A stretch of DNA of 64,000 nucleotides, taken from positions 2,556,886 to 2,620,885 of the forward strand of contig LR746267.1 in assembly GCA_902729315.2 (NCBI GenBank). Direction: 5' to 3'. This stretch comes from Spirodela intermedia (taxonomy: Eukaryota; Streptophyta; Magnoliopsida; Alismatales; Araceae). A program made the position numbers and the translations under genes. Each line of letters begins with the position of its first letter. The stretch's first letter is position 1. The notes below the pieces were generated by a model that worked only from the letters and a program-made list of their open reading frames with translations, was not told the origin of the DNA and did no database searches. Of the stretch, positions 37,901-50,134 are shown one piece after another.

Positions 37901-40808
37901 GTACACCAGACAACATTGGAATACTTCTCACCCTGGAAAGTAGTTTAGACCATGCAGTACTCGAAATGCGTTTCATGCAGCTGACTTTATGAACAGCAAC
38001 TTTTCCGTGTGAGCACTGAATGCTGCTGTTGTCAACATGTCTGTCCAACACAACAAAGTAAAGAAAGTATTTTGAATTTTAGAGAGCTAACCGGTCAAAG
38101 AACATGTTGTACGCCATTTGTGTAGGATAACTGATACTCACAGAAGATTGGTGTTGCCAGTCCATGGTAGGTCAATATTATCAGCCCACTGGCGAAGCCA
38201 ATCAACTGAAACCCAGAAGAATGGTTCTTCAGCCAAATGAACAGAGGCTTCAGAAAGAATTGCCTTAACTTCTTGTCGCCGTTCAGTTATGTGAGCAACC
38301 AGCATATCCTTCTTTGACTGGTATTCAAGACAATTCTTGACAAAAGGTGCATTAAAATGTTCAACCTCTTCAGAAAGATGAGTTGGAAGAGCAGTAATAT
38401 TATCAGGAACCAACATATCAACATCTTTGGTGTCTGGCCCAAAACTTTTATCAGATCTCGCTACATATTTATCGCCAATTGTGCAGTTATATATCAGCAT
38501 ATAGGCATTAGTCGGAGAAAATATCTCTTGATGCCTGAAAAGAGAACTATGGTCTCCGTCAGAAGCAGGTTGCAGCTTCTCAGATTGCACAGGTTGCAGT
38601 GCATTGGCAGACGATTTTGATGATGCTTCCCCAAAAGGTTGATGACCCAACTTGAGGATAGTCTCATCATCGAACTCCCACCACTGCCCAGTGTATTCAT
38701 CCTTAATACGTGCCACATAATGCCCACTAGTGGCAGTAGCACCCTTGTGAATTAGTATAGCTGAAAGATCATACAACAGCTCCGGCTCAGAGACGTTATC
38801 CAATCGTCTTCCCATATTTAATTTGCTGGGAAAACTGAAGGATGACTTAATCTTCTTCTTTTTTGTCATCTGATGAAAGGGAAGTGCGTTCCAAAAAACA
38901 TTAGCACAAAAAGAATGAGTTAATAAACATCATGATTAACTAAAGCAGAGAGAGTCTTTATGGCTCTTAATACTGAGTGCCTCACCTCAGTTAGAAAGTC
39001 ATAGCGCTTAAGCTGAAGTGTAAGAATGGGAGGGAGCGCATGCAATTTAATACAGCGGGTTGCATCAACTCGTTTTCCACACGACTGACAGAAATATTGA
39101 TTTTCCCCAGAGAGTTCTTCTACACTAAGGTAATCATCCAAACTCGCATCTAAGTTATCCAATCCCTTAATGTTCAACTCAAGTCCATAGAAGTCATCCA
39201 TCTTTGAAGAAGCTTCAGAGTCTTTTCCACATGATGAGCACCTTGAAAAAGAGTGTTATAGACCAATTATTCCCCAACATGAAGATAAACCAAACAAAGG
39301 CAACCTTATTGTCACCAGAAAAGTAATGTTGAAACTCAATAGAAATGGACTGAAACCAAATTTTTATATGAATCCTGATGAGAAAGAAAGAGCTGGGAAA
39401 TTTGTCACCCTCACCCGACAGTAACCTTACTGTTCTTGCTAAAAGATCTATCGATCAGATGCTCTCTTACATTTAGAAACAGAGATCCTCATATCTTATC
39501 CATAGTGGGGATGTACAAGTACCCTCCAAGAACACATGTGCCAATTGATAAGTCCATATCCCAAATTCAGCAACTTTCATGGGCCTGTCTAGGATGATCT
39601 TGTGAAAAAAGTTTAATGGGCTCTTTTTACCTACTCATCAAGCCACTGATTTGAGAGTTTTTCAAAAGTTACTAACCAGATACTGAACCAAGGGCTACAG
39701 TATGATAATAGGAGGCATTTTTGTAGTTATTTTCAGGAGATGAGACTGCCTGAAGTATCTCCCTTACGAAGGCAGCTACCACAATACAGTGGAGTTGCCC
39801 GGATGACTGGACTAGGAAGAGCACATCTGGTACCATTTAAGTCATTTCGGGGCTTCTTTACTTATATAAATATAAATGGATAGATAACCTCACTACACTT
39901 CACAATAAAAGTGATTTTCCATTAATGAAAATAAATATTTCACAAAGGCAAATGGCTGCAAGGAAAAAATAGGGAAGCAATCAGAATTTCAAAACCCACA
40001 TGGATTCCAAGCAGCTGTATTGCTTATTAAAATGAGACGCTTAAAAAAATCTCTTACCGCGTCACATGTGACACACTGCCACGAAATAGATCTTGGATAA
40101 GAGTTCTTGCTTTAGAAACTTTTGAATGGATAAGGGAGCCCTCCAGTAAAGAAAGAAATAAAGTGAGAAACTCATGACTATCTTGCTGAGCACCCTCGTC
40201 CAACACCAATGTCTTAACAAATGGGAACGAGTCAATAACAGCCTTTTCACTGGAATGTAGTAGTGCAAAGAGACGTGCTAGTTGATCCAACACAGGATGC
40301 TGCTTCAGGAGATCTGACTCAATAGAGAAAATGCCAGCTCTAAAAGATATATTCATATATAAACACTGAAGTATACTATTCGCATAGCAGGTTGCCCCAA
40401 CATTAGTCAGTCCAGCAGGTTTTTCTGTGGGAGAGCGGTGATCCTCACATGGGTCTGGACCAAGAAGAGAAGAAATAAGGTCTGATAACTTTTGCCACAA
40501 ACCACTTTTTCTAGCTCCGCTAGATGATGGAATTAGGCCGCAGAAGCAGTTTGGGGAGTCCTTGGAATTTACACGGCAACCCTGACAATGAGGTCTGCTG
40601 ATTGCATAGAGCTGGCAAATGTCATTATGTGTTACCTCACCAGTTAGATGAATTCTCCTAAAAGAGACAAAAATATTAATGGATCCTGAAACAATTACTA
40701 GTTACTAATAAAAAGAAGAAAGATACTGTCTAACCTCAGTATCCTAGGAGTGTTATCACCATCGTCAACCTTATGCCATTTTTTGCTACGAGTAGCTTGT
40801 CTACTCAT
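32000..40808 (-). CDS. UBP26: ubiquitin C-terminal hydrolase, UBP26 type (13 coding exons)
   Basis: Exons, 5' to 3': 40735-40808, 40058-40657, 38986-39241, 38142-38869, 37932-38040, 36881-37062, 35542-35826, 35266-35470, 33944-34015, 33278-33502, 32764-33027, 32189-32330, 32000-32103. All introns are GT-AG, phases agree, and the sum is 3246 nt (1081 aa), close to Arabidopsis UBP26. Catalytic Cys115 sits in [12 protein letters not shown]; the QQD box is at 181-190 (GAQQDSHEF); His360 is in [10 protein letters not shown] with WWEFDDE after it. A zinc ribbon uses C226/C229 and C276/C279. Three DUSP-like motifs lie at 527-538, 642-654 and 772-784, and a ubiquitin-like domain at about 960-1045. 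In Arabidopsis this nuclear enzyme removes ubiquitin from histone H2B and acts in silencing and seed development; the same role is inferred here. All key residues are present. The last intron (85 nt), if retained, would give a different short C-terminus. Confidence 0.96.
34016..35265. other. UBP26 intron 8, 1.25 kb
   Basis: The longest intron of the gene. No transposon protein is recognised in it; composition is less AT-biased than other introns, so an old insertion is possible. Confidence 0.4.
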
Positions 40809-42300
40809 TGTGTTGACAACTGAACATACAGTTATGCGATGGAAGTACTTTGTGATGTGGAAAAAAGTTGCAGCTGAAAAGGAGACAATTCAGCAGGAAA
40901 ATGGATTATGAGAAAATTTTCAAAACATTGTTAAAGCCCTGTAAAAAAAATATGGATAAAAGTTAGTGGCCTGTACTCTCAAATCTCCAAAACGGTGAAA
41001 GAAAACAAGCCCACATTTAATATATACTCAATGACTCGGGAAATACATGAGATAATCTTAGAAATCTCGTTGAAATCAATATTAGAGAATGTATACAGAA
41101 TACGAACATCATACACATGTACGGCTTCAAATGACCTCAAACTTCCACATTCCAGGAACAGATTCAGTTGTCCATAAGTGCACGTCAATAAGATATCAAT
41201 ATATTTGCAATTTCTGAGTTTTCTTTGTATCGTTCCCTAACTTTTCCTTTTGGAATCAATCGATTACATCAAGAAAGCATTTTAATGTCAAAACATTAAA
41301 CGTCACCACATGATGTCAGACGGATGGAATCGAGCAAACAACATGCAAGACAACCAAGATGACGCCATTGTCTTATGCCGAAAGACCTAGTACTGCCCGA
41401 GTGAAAACAAATGAAAGATATTACAACTTTTCTGTACCCACGTCAGAAGGTCATTCCTCTCAGAACGCACTCTGCTCTACGTGTGCTGAGGATCCAAGGA
41501 AGACTTTGGAAAATAAGGGATCATTATGTCAGGAAGGAGACTGGCGAGTAGTCATTTCCTTTCACGAATACTTTCCAATACATAAATAAGCACAACAGGC
41601 GAAGATTTACCGAGCCATCTCGCATAACATATCACATGTTTTCCTCGAGGCACTATTTTGATAGAAGCCTGGCAAGTCAAATCAATGCAGGTGGCCGCTT
41701 TGAATAGCGAAAGCGCGGAAAAAAACTGGAAACACTCGGTCATGCATGAGAAAGCATTACGAGTTGCAGGAATAAAACATCGCGCAGCTGGCCATTCCCA
41801 CCAACTGCTCAAGGGACTTCCTCACTCCCTGGAGTACTAGGAGGATTTGAGCGCATTACGCCGGAATCAGGCTGAAGGACAGACAGAGTAGAGACGAGTA
41901 GCCTTAGAAACCATATCTCCAAGAGCACACACCAAAAGTTCCAACCAGGCGCCGAAGGAAAGCGAGAATCAACACCACCCTCTCGGGGCATATGAGACAC
42001 GGTACAGTCGGCCGGTCGATACAGAGGAAGATGGAAAGAGGAAGAAACCTGATCCTCAGGTGTAGGCACGGAGCCGTTGCCGTCAAAACTACTCCAGGGG
42101 AAGTAGAGTCGCCAATGGAACGGGAGTCCGGGCAACTAGGGCATCCACCCCCGTCGGCTCGCCTACGATCGATGCCTTTCCCCTTCTTTATGCCCCTACA
42201 ATTTCCTGCGTCGACTGCCCTCATTTCCTGCGCCTCGCTCGCCTCCTCTGGAATAGTGCCCTCTCTCTCTCTCTCGCTCGCTCGTCGTCAGAGTAGGGAG
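40809..42300 (-). promoter_or_regulatory. UBP26 leader and probable promoter, with an overlapping uORF
   Basis: The leader next to the start is bounded by an acceptor (CCTTTTCAG) so that the exon begins at 40873. A non-coding first exon probably lies in the GC-rich 42040-42290 stretch, ending at a CAG/GTTTCT donor near 42057, with a GA tract (CT on the plus strand, about 42262-42278). An upstream ATG at 40827 opens an 8-codon frame whose stop (40801-40803) lies just past the main ATG (40806-40808), so the two frames overlap. The leader intron is about 1.2 kb. Exact transcription start unknown. Confidence 0.5.
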
Positions 42301-43908
42301 CACGGAAGAAATGGCCCAGTCCGTTATGTCTGTTATTCGGCCTGTTGTATCTGTCTGGTTATGGCACCACCTCCACCGCCCGAAAGGCTACATCCAGACA
42401 TCGCCTTCTGCCATATTATGACTTTTGATAGATTTCGGCATCTAGGGGGTGAAATATTGCATTTCAGTCTTGATTTATTTCAGCCTAAACAAGTTGTAAT
42501 TGATTTAGTTTTTGGGCCGGTCGTGATAGCTCGCACCCAAAAATCTACGGGTATTTCCACCCGATACTGTCCCTTCTACTCCAGTAGCCGATGCGGTAGC
42601 CACGAAGGCACGCCTCGGCACTGCACATGTGGACGTGCATGGGACCGGAAGAGGAATTCCCTGGTACGGGCCGGTGCCCTGGCAGGCCTTGTGGGCCGTT
42701 GGCAGGGCGTGGCACAGCGTCGGCACAGCAGCGAAACTCGCGGCGGCCGCGCAGGCGGGAGCGAGCGGCAGGCGCTCACAGGCAAGGCGCACGGCAGGCG
42801 CGCACGTGGGCGAGCGGCAACAGCGCAGCGCCTGGCACGTGAGCGGCGCGCGCGACGTGGGCGTAACTGCCGCGGGAAGACCGGCAAGTTCCGAACGTGG
42901 CAGGGCTGCGTAACGTCCAGTAAAGGCGAGGGCATTTACTGGAGAAACGAGTTTAGGAGAGGCTAATGGTAATGGCACCACCGCTTTACCTGGGCCTCTT
43001 CCGGTATCTCCTCTAAAGGGGGTTATCTCGGCCTGGACGGCCAACGGAGAGACGAGTGAGCACAGTGCTCGGTCCCTTTCTTCCCCCCGTATTCCTGGTC
43101 TGGAATAAAATCCTGTTCCGCCATCTCTTGATGGTTAGAGCTTCGGCAGGATCTCCCAAGGTCCAAGGAGAGGTTAGGCTGACTTGGACGTGCTGCCGTA
43201 CGTCTAACGCGGAACACGGGCAATATCTGGCGAAGAACTATTGGCTGCGCGCTCGCCGACGTTTTCGGAAATCCCGACCCTTTCCTCAGTTGATGGTCTC
43301 CCAGAAACTGGTTATGGAAAGAAGGTATAATTGAGCAGCGCTGTATGATCATCGCTTGCCGGCACAACTTCCGCTCACCCCAGGATAGGGAAGCTTACGG
43401 AGCTTGGATGTCTGTGAGGTATTTATTTCTTTCTTTACATTTTCAGAAACTTGATCTTAATAAATCTTAATGGGTCTAGTTCTCAAGGTATTTTTGAGAT
43501 AGGTGGGAGTGACATGGAGAAAAATAGAATTTGTAAATTTCGGAAATATAGGGGATGGGACCGAAGTAGATGGCTCGTTTTATGAAGGACGATTGGCCAA
43601 CGAGGAGATAGTTCCTGGACCTTTCCACTATGAGCCCACGTGGAGGAGTTCATCGATTCAATAATTGGTCCATACTCTACCTTTTATATAAAAATGTACT
43701 AGCTAGAAAGATAAAACATGTTTGGGGTGTCTTAAGCCCAATAACTGGGCCAGCATCCTAGACTTTCCCGACCCAGATCAGCCTAATCCCCAGAGCTATC
43801 TCAGAACCTGAAATTTTACAGGAATTGATGCTGGGACGTTTCAATACTGGGCTTATCCAGCTCGATTCCCACACAAAAAGTATAATGCAAAGACAGCAGA
43901 GACCCACC

Positions 43909-43959
<51 letters not shown>

Positions 43960-44370
43960 GACGCGTGAAGCCAAATGTATATGATCCAACCCAACCCATT
44001 AAAATCGGCCTACAGGGATTCCCCATGTTGGGAACCATCTATGAAAACCCAGTATGAAGCCTTATCTGGCTATCTCTTTCTCTCTCTAAAGGTTGAAGAC
44101 GGTAGATCTTAGTCATCAGCAACAATGAAACCTTCAAATGGGAGGAGAACCAGCATGAAGCCTCCCCTCTCCCTCTAAAGCTTGAAGACGAAATAAGCTC
44201 TTCGTAACCAGTAACAAAGAATCCTACGTCCAATAGAGGGAAAACAATTGATCAAACAAGACCCGACCTCAGCATGAACCTTCGCTCACAGGGCATCTTT
44301 AGTGTATGTGAAATACATGGTCTTGAAACAAAAACGCCCGAATTGTGGAAGGAGGGGTAGGATAACGGAG
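42301..44370. other. intergenic; GC-rich island and a CT tract
   Basis: 42550-42950 is very GC-rich, with CpG-dense Arg/Ala frames open on both strands, so none can be trusted. A (CT)n tract lies at 43911-43956. At 44050-44220 two imperfect copies of a roughly 90-base unit follow each other (CAGnATGAAGCC, then CTCTAAAGnTTGAAGACG). Confidence 0.5.
43911..43956. repeat. (CT)n microsatellite
   Basis: About 46 bases of uninterrupted CT repeat. Confidence 0.96.
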
Positions 44371-47300
44371 TCAGTCTCTTGAAACTCTTGAGATCCGGAC
44401 CTGTAGCACGGGCTGCACCTTGAAGTCAACCATCTCAAAATGGCAGGTGTCTCCTTCCCGTATTCCGTTTCCCACTACGAAGGCTTCCCAGCCGCCCAGA
44501 AACCCAAGAAACCGGAAGCTCTCAAGGTAGACGACCGGCCAGATCCTCATGTCTGGATCGCGGAGCGGCACCACCTTCCTCTCGAGCTTCTTTCTTCCAA
44601 GGATCGATGGAATTGGGTCAGGCAACTCCTGCGAAGAGATCAATAGAACGATATATACAGCCCAGATCATCAACATTATTCATTGCGGTACTATTATACC
44701 TAAATTACGCCATTGTAATCAACCCTCACCTCAGGCTTTTTCATTTTGTGAAAAAAAAGAGGCTATATAAAAATTGTGATCAAAGGGTTTAGTTTAATCA
44801 CCTACACAGCCCAAGAATACATCTATAGCCTATGATATCATGCCAAAAGAAGTGGGTTCTCTAACTCAGATCCAGCCGTGTATGTGCGGCATAGATAAAA
44901 TATTTTAGCCACATAATTCAATTCTTCCATTCAACAAGTGTTTCATCCTGTTCTTGGTTATATTTCTCAAAATGTATTTATTTCATTTTTCATCCCATCT
45001 CCTTTGATCTATGACACCCATATATGGGCAGGTCACTTTACCCACTGTATCAAGAAGCTCGATTCTTTCTACAAATTCACAATCAGAGATGGTCTTGGAT
45101 ACTTACATGGCATGTCAAGGTATCCACAACCAGAGAGAAGCTGAAAGGGGGTGGGTTGGCTGCCAAAGGCTCATCCTCAGACAAGATCTCAATCTTCACC
45201 TCTTTCAAGACAGCTTCTTCAAGAGAGGGCTTCAACTTCTCATCTTCCTTTACGATGGCATCGCCCTTCACTCCTACATAGACAGCCTTGACGTTGAGAA
45301 TGGTCCGACCCTTACTTCACAAGAAAAATACTTTTATATGATATAAAGTTAGTTAGAGAATAAGGATGAAGAACTTGCTACCGTATTCGCATGATGATCC
45401 ACCCAGCTTTTCCTCCTGCAATGGGACAACCTCAGTGATGTCTTCTGGGTGATCTCTTACCACGGAAGCATTATCGCCTGCAGGTCTGGCTTCAGCATTC
45501 CTCCCGGGGGCGTCGAAGTGCATAAATTATAATAACATAATAAAAATAATGCATATACATTAGAGTTTAGAAAAGGTAGTATGCTTAGACTGACACAAGG
45601 CCTCCAAATGGGCATTCTGTGCATCATTCTTACCGTTTATCTGGTCAGTTTTAGCAGAATATTCTTCTCTTCCGCCACAAAGTGTAGGGGATGTAGAGAG
45701 CTTCTTTGGGGCAATATCATGGGGAGAAGAGATTCTCTTGATTGTGGATGAGCTGCACAGTTTTGATTTTTGGATGCCATTCACATCATCTTTGGACAAA
45801 CCTATGTTGTTACCGTGTGACCCAGGATCGAAGATTGAATTATGTACAATGTGACAAGTTCCCTGACCATCGACAAGAAATTGATATACATGGGTATCAT
45901 AGCAATACTGATTTGCTTCCTCACTTTTGCTACGACCCAATGATGGCATCCATTCAGATCCTATGGCGTTGTTAGCACCAATCGTCTTCCGCAGGTTGCA
46001 ATCCTCCGATGCATTCAATCCTCTTTCCTTGGGAGGAGCCCCTCCCCAATTACTTACTCTGGATATTGGCAATTCCATAATCAAGTTTCTTTGACTCTCA
46101 ACCCTTGTCGAGCGATCATCCGCAATGGTGGTGCCTTTGGTTTGAAAATACTCAGAATTTGAGATTTCTGCTGCCGTCTTCTGCCTGCTCGACTTATGTG
46201 GGCCCCGCCGTTTCTCCTCCTCTACATTCTCATCATCACTGATGAAAATGCATGCAATCTCATTATAATCGATCGCAGCAGCAGTTTGGTGCTCCGTTGG
46301 TTTGCTAGGAATAGCTCTGTTAGGTGTCCCTCTTCCACCAGAATCTTCCGGCTTTCCACAGCAGTTCGCAGCAGATTCATCAGGCTTCTTGGCATTTCCG
46401 TGCAGGCCCAATAACCACTCGGAAGCCAATCTCTTCCTTCTGCTGGAACAGTGCACAAGAGATTTACTTCTGTCGTCATGTATTATGGGGCGAAAATGCC
46501 TTCGTTCACAGGCACTCTTGCCAAATATCTGCACAATAAAAGTTGAAACTTCGGCGTATTTGAAGACCAGCATCTCTCCAACCACAATAGAGTGTTGCAG
46601 TACAAACACGTCCCATCCCTTCCCAAAGGCTAGGCAACCATCCATCTTTGAAACCTTGACCTGCCAACGGCGGCCGTCTGAGTCTTCGAGGTGGGCAGTT
46701 TCATCAAGGAGGTCTCCCCAAAGACGAGCAAATTTTGGTGGTACTGTCTGTAAGGAATACAAGCCTCAGAAATTGGAAAGCTCATTCTCCACTCAGGGGA
46801 GAGGGAATGCAAAGACTAGTGGAGGAGAGTGACGCCAAAAAATATACACTTCAAGACTGTTTTCCCTAATAAACAGAGCTTGGATTGACAAGTCTAAAGG
46901 CCAATGTAGTAATGTAAACAGAGTAAAAATACATCAAGAAAGCTACTCGGGGGTGGATGCAGAGTAGAACCAACATTATGGTCGGTATCTGACTGAGACA
47001 ATGGGAATGGGCCATGAAACAGAGCACCATGAATGATCTCCAAGAAAAGAAAATATTATAGATCCTCTTTGCATGCTTCCAAGTTAAGGCGAGTAAGTAC
47101 CAGATTCGGGGGTGTGAAACGCTGAACCCAAATAAGTAAGGCTGCTGACGTTTATGGGTGGTTCAAATTCTCCATCGAGATGATCCAAGAACTGAGGTCT
47201 GCACACCCAAATGCTGCTGCAAGCAATGTTTCCTTCCATGTTCATCCTCGTTGATGGAAATACTTGCGGAAAGGTCGGTGATGGATCATAAATTTTCATG

Positions 47301-47757
47301 AGGTGATATATGGACTAGGGTCTCTAAAAGCAATCACGCGAACATTCTGTGCTTCATACGCTATTATTGTGAAGAGAATAAATGATAAATCAGAGGGAGG
47401 TCCACCTCAACACAGATCATGGGAACATGCTAATGAGATCAGTAAAGATGTGGACAAATCTATGCAACTCGGAAAGAAACCAGTTGATGAAAGAAGAAAG
47501 AAGAAAAGAAGAAAAGATATGGAAGAGTGAGAAAGGGGAAGAAGCACATGCCCAGCATTTTCTGTAAGAGAAAAAATCGGCACGAATGGACAACGAAAAC
47601 ATAAAGAAAGGAAATCCGGGGGGCTAACCAGGGATTCTCTGAAATGGCCCAACATGATTTTGAAGAAGGAAAGATGTGGTGGGGCCGACGGACGTCCCCT
47701 CTTGACACGGGCCTTGGCGCTTTCCGCGAATGCCCAGTTGTGCTGATCAACACCCAT
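44371..47757 (-). CDS. B3 domain protein (REM-like), two B3 domains
   Basis: Clear exons: 47629-47757 (start ATG at 47757; donor GTTAGC), about 45595-46747 (acceptor TTACAG), about 45107-45314 (donor GTAAGT) and 44371-44628 (acceptor CGCAG, ends in stop). The first join is phase 0 and rebuilds a B3 domain from FFKIMLGHFRESL into PPKFARLWGD, GRRWQVKV, GWDVFV and GEMLVFKY (about residues 31-122). The last two exons give a second B3: LPDPIPSILGRKKLERKVV, WPVVY, FLGFLGGWEAFV, GIREGDTCHFEM. Between them is a long polar, Ser/Lys-rich linker. B3 domains bind DNA; a nuclear transcription-factor role is inferred. One or two small exons between 45595 and 45314 (candidates at 45380-45520) are needed, and I could not fix their frame. 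The first intron is 881 nt. A later start at the MLGHF Met is possible. Confidence 0.8.
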
Positions 47758-47759
47758 GT

Positions 47760-49030
47760 TCTCTTCACATCACCCCCTCTAACCCCTCTGAAGTTTTCCC
47801 TCCTGCAGGGGGCAACCCAATCCCTCGCTCCGCGCTGCGTCTTATTTACTCCCTGCTTTCCTGTCCCTGTCCAGGTTCTCGAACTGCACAGCCTCCTGCT
47901 GTAGCCTTTCCTTCCCACCTCGTCTCGTATTCCTCGACAAAGCTTGTGGATTTCACACTCTTTCTCTCCCTCCTCTCTCCCCTTCCCCTTCCTTCTCTGT
48001 CGCTTCCATCGCTGTCAACGGTCTGCCTGTGTTACACTCTCGGACCGTTCATGCTGTCTTTTTCTGGCTTCCCCATGCGGTTCCTCCAACACCAGCGAAA
48101 AAGGTAGGTTCATATCGGGTTTTACTCAGACCCTTGAGATAACCACGGATAGCTTCGCGTTCGAATGCATTCTCAAATCGGCTGTTCAAATGTAATCTTC
48201 AACAATCATATCTACTCAAGAAAAATAATCGCTTAAAATCCATCCTATTACTAAGAAATTCATTCTCACAAGTACATATTAAAGTAATTTCTGTGAGCAA
48301 ACTTGCCAACGGAAACTCCATACTCTGCTATGTCGAATGGATGCTCTCCAAATTCAGACCGAGAGAATCTGAACTTGGTCTCTGGTGGGTCCAACAATAA
48401 GGCGTAATTGGATTCATTCATTATTCAGAATTAATGGATCTACATTTTTTTAAATCAAAGTTAAAGGATCTCAGATCCCTTTAAATCAAGATCCAAAAAC
48501 TTTTGAACAATGACAAAACGGATGCCTTTCTGAATCTGAAACGTCTGAAACGAAATCAACCGGTGTTCGTTCGTTTAAGGGACTGCCCCGTCTATCGATA
48601 CATTAGGGATTGAAAATACTTGTATCGTGATTTTGCCAAACTATTCACTTATTTTATTTCCGATTATAGCGACGACTTCTCTCATTTTTCTCTCTCTGTG
48701 ACGGACGAACGGGAAGGACAATCACGGGCGAACGAAGAAAAAGAAAACGGGAAATCTCAACGATGAATCCTGCGCGAACCAGAGGAATCGGAAAAACGGC
48801 GGAAGAAACGAGAAAAAACAGATGGAAGCTCGCTATGGAAAACGAACGAGAAATCACGACGCATAATAATCGGCGATCGAAGAAGAACAGACGGGGAAGA
48901 TCAGGAAGGGAAAGCGAACGGAATGTCGCAACGGAAAGGGAGGAACAGACGCAGAAAAAACGAACTTGCGATTATCACCTGAAATATAACGTCTTTCGAT
49001 AACCCATCTGGTTGTACATCTCTCACTCCC
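47760..49030. other. upstream region of the B3 gene; no other gene
   Basis: 47940-48010 is pyrimidine-rich on the plus strand and would be purine-rich leader on the gene's strand. 48110-48640 is AT-rich and empty. From 48770 a GAAAACGG-rich stretch leads into the minisatellite. Confidence 0.45.
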
Positions 49031-49039
49031 AAGCTCCAA

Positions 49040-49430
49040 AAATCAAAGGAAGATCGATTTTTCCACTGCGCCGGAAAAATGAGGAGTTGACGACAAAAAC
49101 CAAGCTGATCTTCACCGGAAAAACGAGGACTGCGATGATGGAAAATCACCCTGATATTCATCGGAAAATGGAAGAGAATGACATGGAAAATTGAGCTTAC
49201 ATTGTCGGAAAAAAAAAAGGAAAACGATGTCGGAAAATCACCCAGATCTTTACCAGAAAATTGAGAATTTTGACGACAAGAAATCCTTAAATCTTCGCCG
49301 GAAAACAAAGGAGTTGGACGAAGAGAATCTCTCTAATCATTGCAGAAAAACAAGAGAACGTCGCCAGAAAAAGGAGGAGAATAACGACGAGAAATCTCTG
49401 ATCTTGGCCGGAAAAGAAGAAGAGGAAATT
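49040..49430. repeat. minisatellite, about 45-bp unit, some eight degenerate copies
   Basis: Units begin with variants of CGCCGGAAAA and end with variants of GATCTT, about 44-48 bases apart. Because 45 is a multiple of three, long frames stay open through it; the minus frame of 48901-49308 repeats FSGEDL/FSGKDL. One unit is longer (about 64 bases). I do not regard these frames as genes. Confidence 0.75.
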
Positions 49431-49449
49431 CTTTTTTTCAGATGAAGCC

Positions 49450-49900
49450 GGTGCAATCAGCAAGCTGGAGAATGAATTGAGCCCCTGTTTTGTCTACATG
49501 ACTAGTGTCTAAATCGGTCAATGACGGCACGGCACAAGCCTTTTTGATTCTCCTCTTTGCTGCAGATCCAACTCTGGTTTCGTCCCCGTTGACCTATCTG
49601 ATTCTGATTGTGGGGCATTCAATCAACCTGCCGTAAGAGGCTTTTCTGTGGACTAGGAGAGTAGCCGCAAATCCTTGAAGATATCGGATCCTATCTCTCG
49701 GAGACCAAAAAGCTCCACCTCTGGCTTTGGGGGCCCTTCTACCACTTCGACTGATGCAGACCCCGTTCCCGTTAAGGGCATTTCTTGCCTGTATAACTTT
49801 AATGAGAAGAGATCTAGAAACCTATTCTGTTCCATAATCAAATCTGATCTGTATTTTTTTCGTGACGTACAAAAGTCCCTTGTGATCGTATTTTTTCCGC
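49450..49900. other. no gene assigned; short coding-like stretch
   Basis: 49675-49830 is open on both strands with mixed composition. No family recognised. Confidence 0.3.
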
Positions 49901-49913
49901 ACTGAAAAATAAT

Positions 49914-50131
49914 AATATTAAGCGAATGGAATCACCTACCCCTGCTTGTGACTTTCTATGTGTCCCTTCTCCATTCTCACAGATCGCAGTGTCGCTTACT
50001 AATCGCTAACCATAGGGATTGTTGTAAGGTGTTTGAACATAAAGTGGCCATTGCTACGTGTTGAATCGCAGTCTCGTTCAAAAACATAGCAAGTCACAAG
50101 CAGGGGTAAGTGATTCCATTCGCTTAATAAT
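49914..50131. repeat. long hairpin: 48-bp arms, 122-base loop
   Basis: Arms 49914-49961 and 50084-50131 are inverted copies with only a few mismatches over the inner 46 bases (core GCGAATGGAATCAC(C/T)TACCC then CTGCTTGTGACTT). The word AGTGGCCATTGCTA in the loop (50043) recurs at 50231. It could be a foldback transposon, or a transcribed hairpin giving small RNAs. Confidence 0.8.
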
Positions 50132-50134
50132 CCC

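Noticed and set aside
38357-38620. Frames inside UBP26 exons on other strands or frames
   Set aside because: Shadows of the UBP26 coding exons.
41992-43367. Frames up to 324 codons on both strands in GC-rich DNA
   Set aside because: Several frames are open at once with Arg/Ala-rich text, as expected from high GC; no family motif and no splice logic.
46302-46832. 176-codon plus frame
   Set aside because: Antisense shadow of the large B3-gene exon.
48901-49308. 135-codon minus frame with repeated FSGEDL
   Set aside because: Explained by the 45-bp minisatellite; kept only as a finding.
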